Positions 15,375 through 23,889 are shown, counted from the stretch's first letter. The stretch: DNA of 28,975 bases from an uncultured Ellagibacter sp. (GCA_934654815.1 CAKUGU010000030.1:1-28975), one strand, 5' to 3'. The notes: generated by a model not told the origin, from the sequence alone. Translations and numbers: made by a program.

Positions 15375-17840
15375 CTATCCCTCGCGTTTCATCGCCTTCG
15401 AGATGGACTCGCGCACTTTTTTCGGCACCGAAAGCAACGCCGAGCCTACGCGGTAGGAATACGAGTGTGCGTACTCCTCGACCTCGCGGCGTGCGCCATC
15501 GCGCTCGCGAATCGCCTCGTCGCGGCGCGCCTCGGCCGCAGCCACAGCCGACCGCTCGCGCTCGACGTCGCGACGCAAACGGTCGGCCTCGGTCGCCTCC
15601 GCCGGCTTCGAGGGGAGGAACATCTCTTCAGGAAGCAGTGCGCTCTTCGCGGGAGCGATTCCCTGAATCGCGTCGAGAAGGATGTTCTCAGCGTCGGCGC
15701 TCTTTTTCCGCAGCTCGGCGACGCGGTTCGCCAAGGCGAACGACTGCTGCGCGCCGAACGAGAGGGCAGCGGCAAGCCGCTCTTCCATGTCCTCCGCGTC
15801 GGCGTCCATGGGAAGCAACGTGCCCTCAAGCCCCAGATCCTCGTAAAGCGACACGACTTTCGGCAGATACCCCAGCCCCACGCACGGCTTGCAGAACGAC
15901 CCGAGCAGAAGCGAGCAATGGTAGCGCATCGAGAATCCGGCCGAACAACGGGAAAGGAAGTCGGCGACAGGCTCGATCGCTTCACCCGCATCGAAGATAT
16001 GCAGCACCACCTTCGGAGGCAACAGCGAGGAGATGCGCTCGGCAAGCGCCCGATCGCTCGAATCGAGGATGCAAGCGGCGAAGATGACGTCGGGACAGCG
16101 GCGAACGGTCTCCGTCAGCGCCTTCGCGACGCGCTCGGCGAAATCCTGTGGCGCGTTCTCGTATTCGCGCAGCGACACCGCGACCACGCGGCTTCTCGCG
16201 AGATCGATGCGTTCGGCGGCAAGCCATTCGTCAACGAACGCGGTCGGGGCGACCTGACCCAAGAAGGCGATGTCGGCACGCGGGGCGACCTGCTCTTCAC
16301 GCACGCGGCATGCCCGTATGAGACTTGCCGTCGCTTCGTCGCGCGTGACGAAAAGCGCCCCCAAGCGCCCCATAAGGCGCACGAGAGCGCGTCCGTCAGC
16401 GACGTCGAGCGGCCCCGCCCCGATGCCGTAGAACACCGGCCGAGCATCGTTCAGGTACGCGAGCTCCGTATAGGCGGCGATGCCCGCCAAATCGGAATGA
16501 GCCATCGAGGAAGCAAGTTCAGCCTTGCCGATCGACCAGCGAATCCCCTGGTCGAACAGCAATCCCGCCATGATGAGCGCGGCGGACGACGCGGCGAGCA
16601 CCTTGTCAAGCACGTACTTGTCCGCAAGCGTTATCGAGTAGATGCCGCGCGCCCGCAGCGTGTGCATCGGGTTCTCGCCCACAGCGATCACGCTCAAACC
16701 GCGCACACGCTCGCGCAGCCGCTGGTCGATCGTCGCCAGAATGTACTCGTCGCCGAAATTTCCCATGCCGACGTAGCCGAGAACGCTCACCACCGTGCGC
16801 GGCGCCGGCAATCCCGCCATGAGCCCGCGCTCGGACAGACGCTCCCGCACCTTCTCGAACGCCGCCGACAGGCACCCTTCGAGGAAGGGCCCGTCGGTTT
16901 CGGCCGGAAACCTTCGGCTCTCGAACGGCTCGCATTCGGCGTTTCGGCTCTCGAACGCCTCGATCACCGCGTCCCGCGCGGCGGCAGCGTCGTCGAACTC
17001 GTCCATTCTCTCGGCACGCCAGGGTGTAGAACCGCTCCCCACGCCAACAAGCTTCATGCCATCAGTGCGCATGAGGACGATCATCTCATCAGTCAGAAGA
17101 GCGTCGCGAGGACGATCCTCATCCGAAGGAACCTTGCCTGCCGCATCGAAACCGGAACCGAACACCACGCACGCCGCGCTCGAGCGCGAGGAGTACGCGA
17201 TATGAGTGAACGACGGGTCCGACGCGAAGCGCTCGGGCCACCCTGCGCCGAAGCAACGCACGGCACCGCCCTTGAAACGCTCGTCGCGCGCAAGTTCGTC
17301 GAAGAATGCGATCCGCTCCGGCGTCGCGTCCTGCACGCACATAACGCCCGGACCGAAAGCGACCATGTTGGCAAGCGGCGATCCGACATACGCCGAATCG
17401 GGGGACGGAGCACATGCGGCGACCGCGCCCTCGAACCCCTCCAGCTCGTCCACCTGGAGCGAACGGCCCGACACGGTGATCGCGAAGTCGAGAGGAGCGC
17501 CGCCCGATGCGGCAACGCTCGAAGAGGCCTCGTCGCGAGAAGCGCACAGCATGCCGCACGCAACGCCGCTTGATGCGGCGACGTCGAGGTTCGCAGCGCC
17601 CATTCCCTCGGCAAGAAGCAGGCAATCCGGCCGCTGGACCTCGAAGAAGCGAGCAAGCACCGAGGCGTCGAGGGCGCCCTCCTCATCGAAAAGCTCGGGC
17701 CAGCGCCTGGGCGTGAAGAGGAACACCGTGTGCCCGAGCGTTTCAAGCGCGCGCTTCACGCGATACGCCGGGGTGGACACACCCGCTTCCATGCGGGCAA
17801 TAAGAACGATCTTGAAGTAACGCTCTTCCTTGTCGGGCAT
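15375..17840 (-). CDS. Polysaccharide pyruvyl transferase (CsaB-like) with N-terminal glycosyltransferase-like domain
   Basis: An 821-residue protein of three parts. Residues 8-330 start KIVLIARMEAGVSTPAYRVK and resemble the Rossmann-fold half of CgeB/GT-B glycosyltransferases. Residues about 350-680 form a pyruvyl transferase domain: YVGMGNFGDEYILATI (about 357), a RDEATASLI segment (about 500) and SMRYHCSLL (about 640), the CsaB motif set. Residues about 735-800 are charged and probably coiled coil (RLRRDVERERSAVAAAEARR), with a basic tail. CsaB adds ketal-pyruvate to wall polysaccharide, which creates the ligand for SLH domains. AAGGAGG precedes ATG 17840. It lies downstream of an SLH-bearing lysozyme and opposite an ABC polymer exporter, which supports a wall-polymer role. 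The two-domain arrangement is unusual. Confidence 0.82.
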   Translation of the reverse strand: MPDKEERYFKIVLIARMEAGVSTPAYRVKRALETLGHTVFLFTPRRWPELFDEEGALDASVLARFFEVQRPDCLLLAEGMGAANLDVAASSGVACGMLCASRDEASSSVAASGGAPLDFAITVSGRSLQVDELEGFEGAVAACAPSPDSAYVGSPLANMVAFGPGVMCVQDATPERIAFFDELARDERFKGGAVRCFGAGWPERFASDPSFTHIAYSSRSSAACVVFGSGFDAAGKVPSDEDRPRDALLTDEMIVLMRTDGMKLVGVGSGSTPWRAERMDEFDDAAAARDAVIEAFESRNAECEPFESRRFPAETDGPFLEGCLSAAFEKVRERLSERGLMAGLPAPRTVVSVLGYVGMGNFGDEYILATIDQRLRERVRGLSVIAVGENPMHTLRARGIYSITLADKYVLDKVLAASSAALIMAGLLFDQGIRWSIGKAELASSMAHSDLAGIAAYTELAYLNDARPVFYGIGAGPLDVADGRALVRLMGRLGALFVTRDEATASLIRACRVREEQVAPRADIAFLGQVAPTAFVDEWLAAERIDLARSRVVAVSLREYENAPQDFAERVAKALTETVRRCPDVIFAACILDSSDRALAERISSLLPPKVVLHIFDAGEAIEPVADFLSRCSAGFSMRYHCSLLLGSFCKPCVGLGYLPKVVSLYEDLGLEGTLLPMDADAEDMEERLAAALSFGAQQSFALANRVAELRKKSADAENILLDAIQGIAPAKSALLPEEMFLPSKPAEATEADRLRRDVERERSAVAAAEARRDEAIRERDGARREVEEYAHSYSYRVGSALLSVPKKVRESISKAMKREG

Positions 17841-17860
17841 ACGTCCTCCTTGTGCTGGAA

Positions 17861-17883
17861 AAGGCGCCGCCGAGCAGCGCCTT
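17861..17883 (-). terminator. Terminator between the GH25 and pyruvyl transferase genes
   Basis: The 7-bp stem aaggcgc (17861-17867) / gcgcctt (17877-17883) is followed on the minus strand by a four-T run. It lies just before the AAGGAGG of the pyruvyl transferase gene. It may therefore end the GH25 transcript or attenuate read-through. Confidence 0.5.
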
Positions 17884-17942
17884 CGAACTTGCAGGAAAGA
17901 GGGGCTCGGCACCGCACGCCGTGTCCCGCCTCATTCTACCCT

Positions 17943-19469
17943 CTACAAAGAATCGAGGTAGATGCGTGAGTAGGTTTGCACGAGTTGGGCCATCGAGGCG
18001 CGCCAGGCGTTGTCTTGCGGCCGCAGCTCGTTTCCGTTCACACCGTTGATGAGCCCCACGTCGACGGCCCATCCCATGGACCCGCGCGCGTAGTCGCTCA
18101 CCTGGTCGGCGCCGTCCTTCTCCTCCATGGCCGAGCAGTCGCTCGACGTGTCGAGGCCGTCGTTCAGGTTCGCGTATCGGGCGAACATGCATGCCAGCTG
18201 CTCGCGCGTGACCTTGTCGGTCGGGCCAAAGTTCGTGTACGTGCCGTCGGCGTTGCGATATCCGCTGATGATGCCCTGTTCCTTCGCCCAGCACACCGCG
18301 TCGTAGTAGTACGCGTCCGGATCGGAGACGTCGTCGAACGGGTAGGACTCGCCCGACCAGGGGCAGCCCGCCATGCGCCAGAGAATGGTCGCCACCATGC
18401 CGCGCTCGAGCGAATCGTAGGGACCGAAGTTGTTCGTCCCCGTGTAAAGACCCATGAAGCCGCGGATGTCCACGTAGTCGAACGCGCCTGATGTCACGTA
18501 CCAATCGTCGGCGGACACGTCGTCGGGGTAGCTCGTGCGGTACATATAGTTTACGTCGGCACGGCCGCCCTCGTCGTCGGTCGGATAGTCGATGCCGGCA
18601 ACGCGCCCGCCGCTCGAGTACTGCCACATGCCGTAGTCGCCGTCGTAGCTGCAGGTCGTGTTGTACTGCGCCACCCAGCGCGTCCAGTTGTCGAACACGG
18701 GGTCAGTCAGGTAGTGGTCGAACCAGTACTTGTTCGCGTAAACGCCCACGCTGTAGCCCGCGTCCTGGATCTTGTCGCAGAACGTGCTCGCGATCGCCGC
18801 AAGCGCCTCGGGGTCGCCGTCGGTCGCGTTAAGCTGGCTCGCGTCTTCCATGTCGAAATACACGGGATAGGCAAGGTCATGCCCGTCGATCAGGCGAAGC
18901 ACATGATCGGCCTCGCTCGCAGCCATGGAGGCGTTCTTCGCGTAGGAATAGATGTACACGCCGAAGGGGATGCCCAAGCGTTCGCACTCGGAGACATTGC
19001 GCTCCCAGTAGTCGTCGTCTTGGCTGTAGATGTCGCTGCCGTAGCCCACGCGGATGATGGCGTACTTGATGCCGTCGTCCTTCACGGCCTGCCAGTCGAT
19101 CGTGCGGTTCCACTCACTCACGTCGACGCCGCGGGCGATGACGCCCGGGATGACGTCGCCGTTGCCGTCGGTGTAGCCGTCGTAGGTAAGGGACCACTTC
19201 AAGTAGCTCGAAAGAAGACCGGGCGTCGTGCCTTGCGTGGACGCATCGTCGACCGAGACATCGGCCGCGCCCGAGTCGTCCTGTACGTCTGCAAGCTGAC
19301 CGTTCGAGAAGCGCCAGCTGTCCGCATTGTCCGCCTGCCCCCCGTCGGCCGCAGCCGCAAGAGCCTGCCCGGGCGCGAGAAGACACAGCGCGCACAGCGC
19401 CGCCGCGCACGCAAGGAGAAGCGCCCTGGGAGCGCGCCTTATACCTGCTTGATTCCGCAAGATAGCCAT
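17943..19469 (-). CDS. Secreted GH25 lysozyme with C-terminal SLH repeats
   Basis: A 508-residue exported muramidase. The signal peptide covers residues 1-40 (basic RRAPR, hydrophobic ALLLACAAALCALCLLA, cut near GQALA). After an acidic linker, the GH25 domain runs about 108-310, with catalytic D116 (ARGVDVSEW) and the acidic pair in VYFDMED (E208), plus MWQYSSGG near its end. Residues about 335-508 contain three SLH-like repeats (for example PFDDVSDPDAYYYDAVCWAK and FGPTDKVTREQLACMFARYA). GH25 enzymes cut the MurNAc-GlcNAc bond of peptidoglycan; SLH repeats bind pyruvylated wall polymers. The start ATG 19469 has GGAG eight bases upstream and leads straight into the signal peptide. The next gene encodes a CsaB-like enzyme that could make the anchor ligand. 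Confidence 0.93.
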   Translation of the reverse strand: MAILRNQAGIRRAPRALLLACAAALCALCLLAPGQALAAAADGGQADNADSWRFSNGQLADVQDDSGAADVSVDDASTQGTTPGLLSSYLKWSLTYDGYTDGNGDVIPGVIARGVDVSEWNRTIDWQAVKDDGIKYAIIRVGYGSDIYSQDDDYWERNVSECERLGIPFGVYIYSYAKNASMAASEADHVLRLIDGHDLAYPVYFDMEDASQLNATDGDPEALAAIASTFCDKIQDAGYSVGVYANKYWFDHYLTDPVFDNWTRWVAQYNTTCSYDGDYGMWQYSSGGRVAGIDYPTDDEGGRADVNYMYRTSYPDDVSADDWYVTSGAFDYVDIRGFMGLYTGTNNFGPYDSLERGMVATILWRMAGCPWSGESYPFDDVSDPDAYYYDAVCWAKEQGIISGYRNADGTYTNFGPTDKVTREQLACMFARYANLNDGLDTSSDCSAMEEKDGADQVSDYARGSMGWAVDVGLINGVNGNELRPQDNAWRASMAQLVQTYSRIYLDSL

Positions 19470-19564
19470 GTTTGAACTCCGAATCCTGGGTTTCGTCGCA
19501 TCGTTTCGTCGAATGAAGAGGGCTTGCCCGCCGATAGCGACCCGGCAAAGCTTCTCATGCGAAG

Positions 19565-19570
19565 AGTATA
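19565..19570 (-). promoter_or_regulatory. Possible -10 box of the GH25 gene
   Basis: TATACT on the minus strand, 96 bases before the GH25 start codon, fits a sigma-70 -10 box. No matching -35 was seen at the right spacing, so this is tentative. The rest of the 319-base divergent gap (19470-19788) holds only this and the candidate promoter at 19678-19707. Confidence 0.3.
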
Positions 19571-19677
19571 CGGCAGCACGGGCGTGCGCGCCCAAGCCAA
19601 CACGCCATCGGCATAACGGCAGGCGAAACCCGCCGATCGCGGCCGTTGGCGTGGCCAATCTGGGCTTTTCATGCGCT

Positions 19678-19707
19678 TTGGGGCGCGCCGCGGCCATGCG
19701 GTAAAAT
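19678..19707 (+). promoter_or_regulatory. Possible promoter of the ABC exporter operon
   Basis: TTGGGG (19678-19683) and TAAAAT (19702-19707) are spaced 18 bases apart and lie 82 bases before the permease start. The -10 is good and the -35 is weak. It is the best candidate for the plus-strand permease-ATPase-glycosyltransferase unit. Confidence 0.4.
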
Positions 19708-19788
19708 AGGATGTTGCGCATAGGGCTGCCGCGGCGCTATACCGCACCACCCCGGCGCCACGCAATGCAACCGACCCAAAAGGACGCT

Positions 19789-20580
19789 ATGGCTCAGACA
19801 ACATCGACCAAGGCAACGCTTCGGCGCAATTGGTTCACCATCACGTCGCTTGTGTCGAAGGACTTCAAGCTGAAATACCGCCGCAGCGTGCTCGGCGTGC
19901 TGTGGTCGGTCTTAAACCCCCTGCTCATGATGTGCGTCCTCGCCGCCGTGTTCACGAACGTGCTCAAGTTCGGCGACGACGTGCAGAACTTCCCGATGTA
20001 CCTCATCTTAGGCAACGTGCTCTTCTCCCTCATGGCCGACTCGACCTCGTCCGCCATGGGCTCCATCTTGGAATCGGCGCCGCTCATCAAGAAGGTGCGC
20101 GTGTCGAAGATGATCTTCCCATTGGAAAAGGTGCTCTTCACGCTCGTGAACTTCGCGATCTCGCTCATCGCGGTCGTCATCGTCATGCTGTTCTTCCGCA
20201 TCCCGCCTACCGTGAACCTGCTCGCGATGCCCATCCTGCTCGTGTACATGCTCCTGTTCTGCGCGGGGCTCGGCATGCTGCTCTCGGCGCTCGCCGTGTT
20301 CTTCCGCGACGTGTGCCACCTGTGGGGCGTCGTCATCACGGCGTGGACCTACGCGACGCCGCTGTTCTACCCCGTGGGGCTTCTGCCTGACTGGATGCAG
20401 GCGGGCGAGATGTTCAACCCGATGTACCACTACGTGTGCTACTTCCGCGACATCGCCATGTACAACACCGTCCCTGGCCTCACCGAGAACCTCATCTGCC
20501 TCGGCATGGCAGCCCTCACCTTCGCGGTCGGCTTCGCCGTGTTCAAGGCGACCGAGAAGAAGTTCATCCTCTACGTTTAG
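19789..20580 (+). CDS. ABC-2 type polysaccharide export permease (TagG/Wzm-like)
   Basis: A 263-residue inner-membrane protein with six predicted helices. It opens with the amphipathic VSKDFKLKYRRSVLGVLWSVLNPLL segment, the N-terminal signature of TagG/Wzm/RfbA permeases. It ends with the short FILYV tail usual in this family. Such permeases flip finished polymer chains (teichoic acid, O-antigen or wall glycan) across the membrane. AAGGA precedes ATG 19789; an upstream in-frame start at 19711 lacks a ribosome site and would add unrelated residues. The ATPase gene follows after nine bases, so the two form one transporter, followed by a glycosyltransferase. Confidence 0.92.
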   Translation: MAQTTSTKATLRRNWFTITSLVSKDFKLKYRRSVLGVLWSVLNPLLMMCVLAAVFTNVLKFGDDVQNFPMYLILGNVLFSLMADSTSSAMGSILESAPLIKKVRVSKMIFPLEKVLFTLVNFAISLIAVVIVMLFFRIPPTVNLLAMPILLVYMLLFCAGLGMLLSALAVFFRDVCHLWGVVITAWTYATPLFYPVGLLPDWMQAGEMFNPMYHYVCYFRDIAMYNTVPGLTENLICLGMAALTFAVGFAVFKATEKKFILYV

Positions 20581-20589
20581 GCGGTCAGC

Positions 20590-22488
20590 ATGCCCGAGAA
20601 CATCAACACCACACCGCTTGTGAGCCAGGACGCGCCCGACGAGGAAGCCGAGCGCGACGATCGCGAGGTCATGGTCGACGTCAGCCACGTCTCCATGATC
20701 TTCAACATGGCGAACCAGCAGCTCAACAGCCTGAAGGAGTACGCCATCGCGCTCGCGCGGCGCGAGCTCATGTTCAAGGAGTTCCGCGCGCTCGACGACG
20801 TGTCGTTCACCGTGCGCAAGGGCGACGTGTTCGGCATCTTGGGCACGAACGGCTCGGGCAAGTCGACCATGCTCAAGATCATCGCCGGCGTGCTCGAGCC
20901 CTCGCGCGGCACCTGCACCATCAACGGCTCGATCGCGCCCCTGATCGAGCTCGGCGCGGGCTTCGACATGGAGCTCACCGCGCGTGAGAACATCTTCCTG
21001 AACGGCGCGCTTTTGGGCTACTCGAAGAAGTTCATTCAGCAGCACTTCGACGAGATCGTCGAGAAGTTCCTCGACATGCCGATGAAGAACTACTCGTCGG
21101 GCATGGTGGCGCGCATCGCGTTCGCCATCGCGACCGTCATCGTGCCGGAGATCCTCATCGTCGACGAGGTGCTCTCGGTCGGCGACTTCATGTTCCAGCA
21201 GAAGTGCGAGCGACGCATCACCGAGCTCATCAAGGAGCACGACGTGACCGTCCTCATCGTGTCGCACAACAACGACCAGATCGAGCGTCTGTGCAACAAG
21301 GCCATCTGGATCGAGAAGGGCCACACCCGCATGATGGGCGCGGCCGCCGACGTGTGCCGCGCGTACCGCGTGCTCGGCGGGCACGTGGGCTCGGCGGAGT
21401 CCGAGGTGTGCGTGTTCGACATGCTGAACGCCGACGTGACCGTGCCGCAGGGGCTCATCGACTCCGTGAGCGGCGAGAACCGCTACGGCACCGCCGTGAA
21501 GCTCGTGGAGAAGTGCGAGTTCGCGCCCGGCGGCACCGTCATCCTGGCCTCGGGCGACTACGCGCTGCCGTGCATGTCGGCGCAGGGGCTTTCGGGCGTA
21601 CTCGACGCGCCGGTGCTCCTGTCGAAGCACGAGTCGCTCCCTGACGTCGTCGCGCAGGAGATCGCGCAGCTTTCGCCCACGCGCGTGGTCGTCTTGGGCG
21701 GCGACGAGGTGCTCTCGCCCGACGTGGAGCAGGCGGCGCGCGACGCGGCCGGGGAGAGCACGGTCATCGAGCGCATCGACTGCAACGAGTCGGTCGAGCT
21801 CTCGCGCCTCATCTACGAGTACGGCGCCCGCGCGGCGAAGGAGGCGGGAACTCCCGGTTGGGACAAGCTCGCCATCATCGCGCACCACGACTGTATCGGC
21901 GACCTCATCACGCTCTCGCCGCTGCTCATCGCGAACCGCGTGCCCGTCTTCTTCATTCGCACGCTCGGCGTGATCGACGACGCGGTCGCGGCCGCCATCC
22001 AGTCGGGCGCGTTCGACCACCTGCTCGTGCTCGGCGTCGACAAGCACATCCCCGACACGTTCCTCGAGGCGTGCGCCAAGCACGGCGTCACCTCCGAGCG
22101 GCTTATCGGGCGCAACCCCTACGACGCGAACGAAAAGATCAACGACCTTCTGACCTCGAACGACATCGCAGGCGACGCGCTTTCCATCGACAACCTCATC
22201 GTCACATCGGTGTGGAACCCCTCCGATTCGTTTTCCGCCGGCGCGTACGCGAAGAAGACGAAATCGGCCTTCCTTCTGGAGGACCCTCAGAACCTCGACA
22301 GCGTCGCGCACGCCATCGGCTACATCAAGAAGAAGGCCGGCAGCGTGAAGCACCTCACCTTCCTCGGCGACTCCACCCAGTTCGGCAGCCTCGACAAGGA
22401 GCTTTTGGGGAAGGCCGTCGAGCAAGCACTCGAAGACGCCGGGATGGCCGGCAGCGACAGCACCGACGACGACACACCGCAAGAGTAG
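20590..22488 (+). CDS. ABC transporter ATPase (TagH/Wzt-like) with three C-terminal CWB2 repeats
   Basis: A 632-residue protein. Residues about 25-265 are a polysaccharide-export ATPase: Walker A GTNGSGKST (85-93), signature YSSGMVARI (168-176), Walker B EILIVDEVLSVGD (187-199) and H-loop VSHNN (225-229). From about residue 288 to 615 come three repeats of the cell-wall-binding type 2 (CWB2) fold. The first is clearest: SGENRYGTAVKL, then GTVILASGDYALPCMSAQGL, PVLLS, and VVVLGGDEVLSPDV. The second (about 397-505) and third (about 506-615, NPYDANEKI...LTFLGDSTQFGSLDKELLGKA) are more diverged. CWB2 modules usually sit in threes on secreted proteins and bind anionic wall polymers. Here there is no signal peptide and the triplet is cytoplasmic, in the position where Wzt has its substrate-recognition domain. 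It may read the polymer before export. Confidence 0.9.
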   Translation: MPENINTTPLVSQDAPDEEAERDDREVMVDVSHVSMIFNMANQQLNSLKEYAIALARRELMFKEFRALDDVSFTVRKGDVFGILGTNGSGKSTMLKIIAGVLEPSRGTCTINGSIAPLIELGAGFDMELTARENIFLNGALLGYSKKFIQQHFDEIVEKFLDMPMKNYSSGMVARIAFAIATVIVPEILIVDEVLSVGDFMFQQKCERRITELIKEHDVTVLIVSHNNDQIERLCNKAIWIEKGHTRMMGAAADVCRAYRVLGGHVGSAESEVCVFDMLNADVTVPQGLIDSVSGENRYGTAVKLVEKCEFAPGGTVILASGDYALPCMSAQGLSGVLDAPVLLSKHESLPDVVAQEIAQLSPTRVVVLGGDEVLSPDVEQAARDAAGESTVIERIDCNESVELSRLIYEYGARAAKEAGTPGWDKLAIIAHHDCIGDLITLSPLLIANRVPVFFIRTLGVIDDAVAAAIQSGAFDHLLVLGVDKHIPDTFLEACAKHGVTSERLIGRNPYDANEKINDLLTSNDIAGDALSIDNLIVTSVWNPSDSFSAGAYAKKTKSAFLLEDPQNLDSVAHAIGYIKKKAGSVKHLTFLGDSTQFGSLDKELLGKAVEQALEDAGMAGSDSTDDDTPQE

Positions 22489-22503
22489 GAGCATCGAGCG
22501 AAC

Positions 22504-23619
22504 ATGACCACATCCCCCGCTTCCCCCTTGGTTTCCGTCATCCTTCCCATCTACAATGCGGAACCCTACCTTGACCAGGCGCTTAACAGCGTCGAGCGGC
22601 AAACGTACAAGAACCTGGAGATCATCTGCTTAAACGACGGCTCTACCGACGACTCGCTTTCCATCATGCGCGCGCACGCGGCGCGCGACGGGCGCATCGT
22701 CGTCATCGACAAGCAGAACCAGGGCTACGGCGCCACATGCAACCGTGGCATCGATGAGTCGCACGGCGAGTGGATCTCCATCGTGGAGCCCGACGACTGG
22801 ATCGAGGAGGGCATGTACTCCGATCTTTTGGCCCTTGCGAGCATGTACCCGAAGCCGATCGACATCGTGAAGTCGGGGTATTGGCGCATCTGGCTGCCCG
22901 ACACGCCGAAGCAGCGCAAGCTGAACTGCAGCTACCATGGGCGCATCCATCCGCCGAAACAGCCCTTCGCCATCAAGGACGCGGCGCACCTTCTGTGCCA
23001 CCACCCGTCCATCTGGTCGGCGATCTACCGCAAGCAATACCTCATCGACAAGGGCATCCGCTTCCACGAGATCCCCGGCGCCGGCTGGGCCGACAACCCG
23101 TTCCTCATCGAGACGCTCTGCCAGACCGACCGCATCCTCTACACCGACAAGGAGTACTACTGCTATCGCGAGGAGACGCCCGAGAAGTCGGAGGCGTTCG
23201 CGAAGCGCAACACGCTTCTGCCGCTTGAGCGTTGGAACGACATGATGGACATCCTGGAGAAGCTCGGCGTGACCGACGAGAGCGTGCTACGCGCGCACAA
23301 CAGCCGCGGTTTCACGTACCTGTCGGGAATCATCGAGGTCGTGGACATGTCGCACCCCGAGGTACGCGCGGCCGCGAAGCACATGTTCGAACGCATGGAT
23401 GCAGGCCTTGTGTTCTCCGACCCCGAGATCTCGCCGGGTTGCAAGCGCCTGTTCGCCGACGTGCTCGGCATCGACTGCCCCAAGATCGACCGCGCCGCTT
23501 ACGTGCGGGGTCTGGTTGGCCAGGGCGTGTACAACCTGAAGAACACCGGCGTGCGCAACACCTTCTTCGCCACGACGAACTACCTGAAGAAACGCAACGC
23601 CCGCACCGGAGGGGAATAA
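22504..23619 (+). CDS. Family 2 glycosyltransferase
   Basis: A 371-residue GT-A enzyme. It has LVSVILPIYNAEPYLDQALN at the start, the nucleotide-binding NDGSTDDS (44-51) and the metal-binding EPDDW (95-99). The C-terminal third, after about residue 200, is a family-specific region without membrane helices. It transfers a sugar from a nucleotide donor at the cytoplasmic face; the sugar and acceptor are unknown. It is the third gene of the permease-ATPase unit, 15 bases after the ATPase stop, with AGGAG at an unusually long 12-base spacing from ATG 22504. It most likely builds or primes the polymer handled by that transporter. A strong terminator follows at once. Confidence 0.9.
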   Translation: MTTSPASPLVSVILPIYNAEPYLDQALNSVERQTYKNLEIICLNDGSTDDSLSIMRAHAARDGRIVVIDKQNQGYGATCNRGIDESHGEWISIVEPDDWIEEGMYSDLLALASMYPKPIDIVKSGYWRIWLPDTPKQRKLNCSYHGRIHPPKQPFAIKDAAHLLCHHPSIWSAIYRKQYLIDKGIRFHEIPGAGWADNPFLIETLCQTDRILYTDKEYYCYREETPEKSEAFAKRNTLLPLERWNDMMDILEKLGVTDESVLRAHNSRGFTYLSGIIEVVDMSHPEVRAAAKHMFERMDAGLVFSDPEISPGCKRLFADVLGIDCPKIDRAAYVRGLVGQGVYNLKNTGVRNTFFATTNYLKKRNARTGGE

Positions 23620-23625
23620 CTAAGA

Positions 23626-23657
23626 GAAGAGGGCCGCGATGAGCGGCCCTCTTCTTT
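23626..23657. terminator. Strong terminator after the glycosyltransferase gene
   Basis: A perfect 12-bp stem, gaagagggccgc / gcggccctcttc, with loop gatga and then TTT. It starts six bases past the stop codon. The flanking sequence lets it work in both directions. Confidence 0.85.
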
Positions 23658-23707
23658 AACTGCGCGCGTTATTCTTCGTGCGTCTATAGCCCCTGGTAAA
23701 TAGCCTG

Positions 23708-23786
23708 CTGCGACGTTTTGCATGGGTTAAGCACGGTTCGCTGCGACGTTTTGCAAGCGATTTCGGCTGTCCCTGCGACGTTTTGC
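23708..23786. repeat. Three direct repeats of ctgcgacgttttgc
   Basis: The 14-base unit occurs at 23708, 23741 and 23773. The first two copies extend by one shared A. Start-to-start spacing is 33 and 32 bases, close to three helical turns, and the intervening sequences are unrelated. The set lies between the glycosyltransferase terminator and the fix operon terminator, where no gene was found. It could be a phased protein-binding array or a small tandem repeat family. It is too short and irregular for CRISPR. Confidence 0.6.
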
Positions 23787-23806
23787 GGAAGTTCACGCAA
23801 AAGAAA

Positions 23807-23840
23807 GCGCCGGGCACCGTATCGATACGGCGCCCGGCGC
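23807..23840 (-). terminator. Terminator of the fix operon
   Basis: Nested perfect arms gcgccgggc / gcccggcgc and ccgtat / atacgg form a 34-base hairpin with one mismatch. It lies 50 bases beyond the fixX stop. TTTCTTTTG follows on the minus strand. Confidence 0.8.
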
Positions 23841-23889
23841 ATAACATGCATCGCGTTTTCGCGTCCTGACCTCGGACGAACAAGCCCGC

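Noticed and set aside
15216..17573. A 785-codon plus-strand frame opposite the pyruvyl transferase gene
   Set aside because: Arg/His-rich composition with no motif; the minus-strand gene has clear family motifs throughout.
17943..19721. A longer start for the GH25 lysozyme at 19721
   Set aside because: It would add 84 residues before an excellent signal peptide, without a ribosome site; ATG 19469 has both.
20008..22602. An 864-codon open frame antisense to the permease and ATPase genes
   Set aside because: The product is a His/Arg/Val/Glu-rich repetitive string without any domain. It mirrors strongly supported plus-strand genes and is a GC-skew artefact.
23708..23786. Possible mini CRISPR array
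   Set aside because: The repeat is only 14 bases, the intervening segments are 17-19 bases, there are three copies, and no cas gene is nearby.
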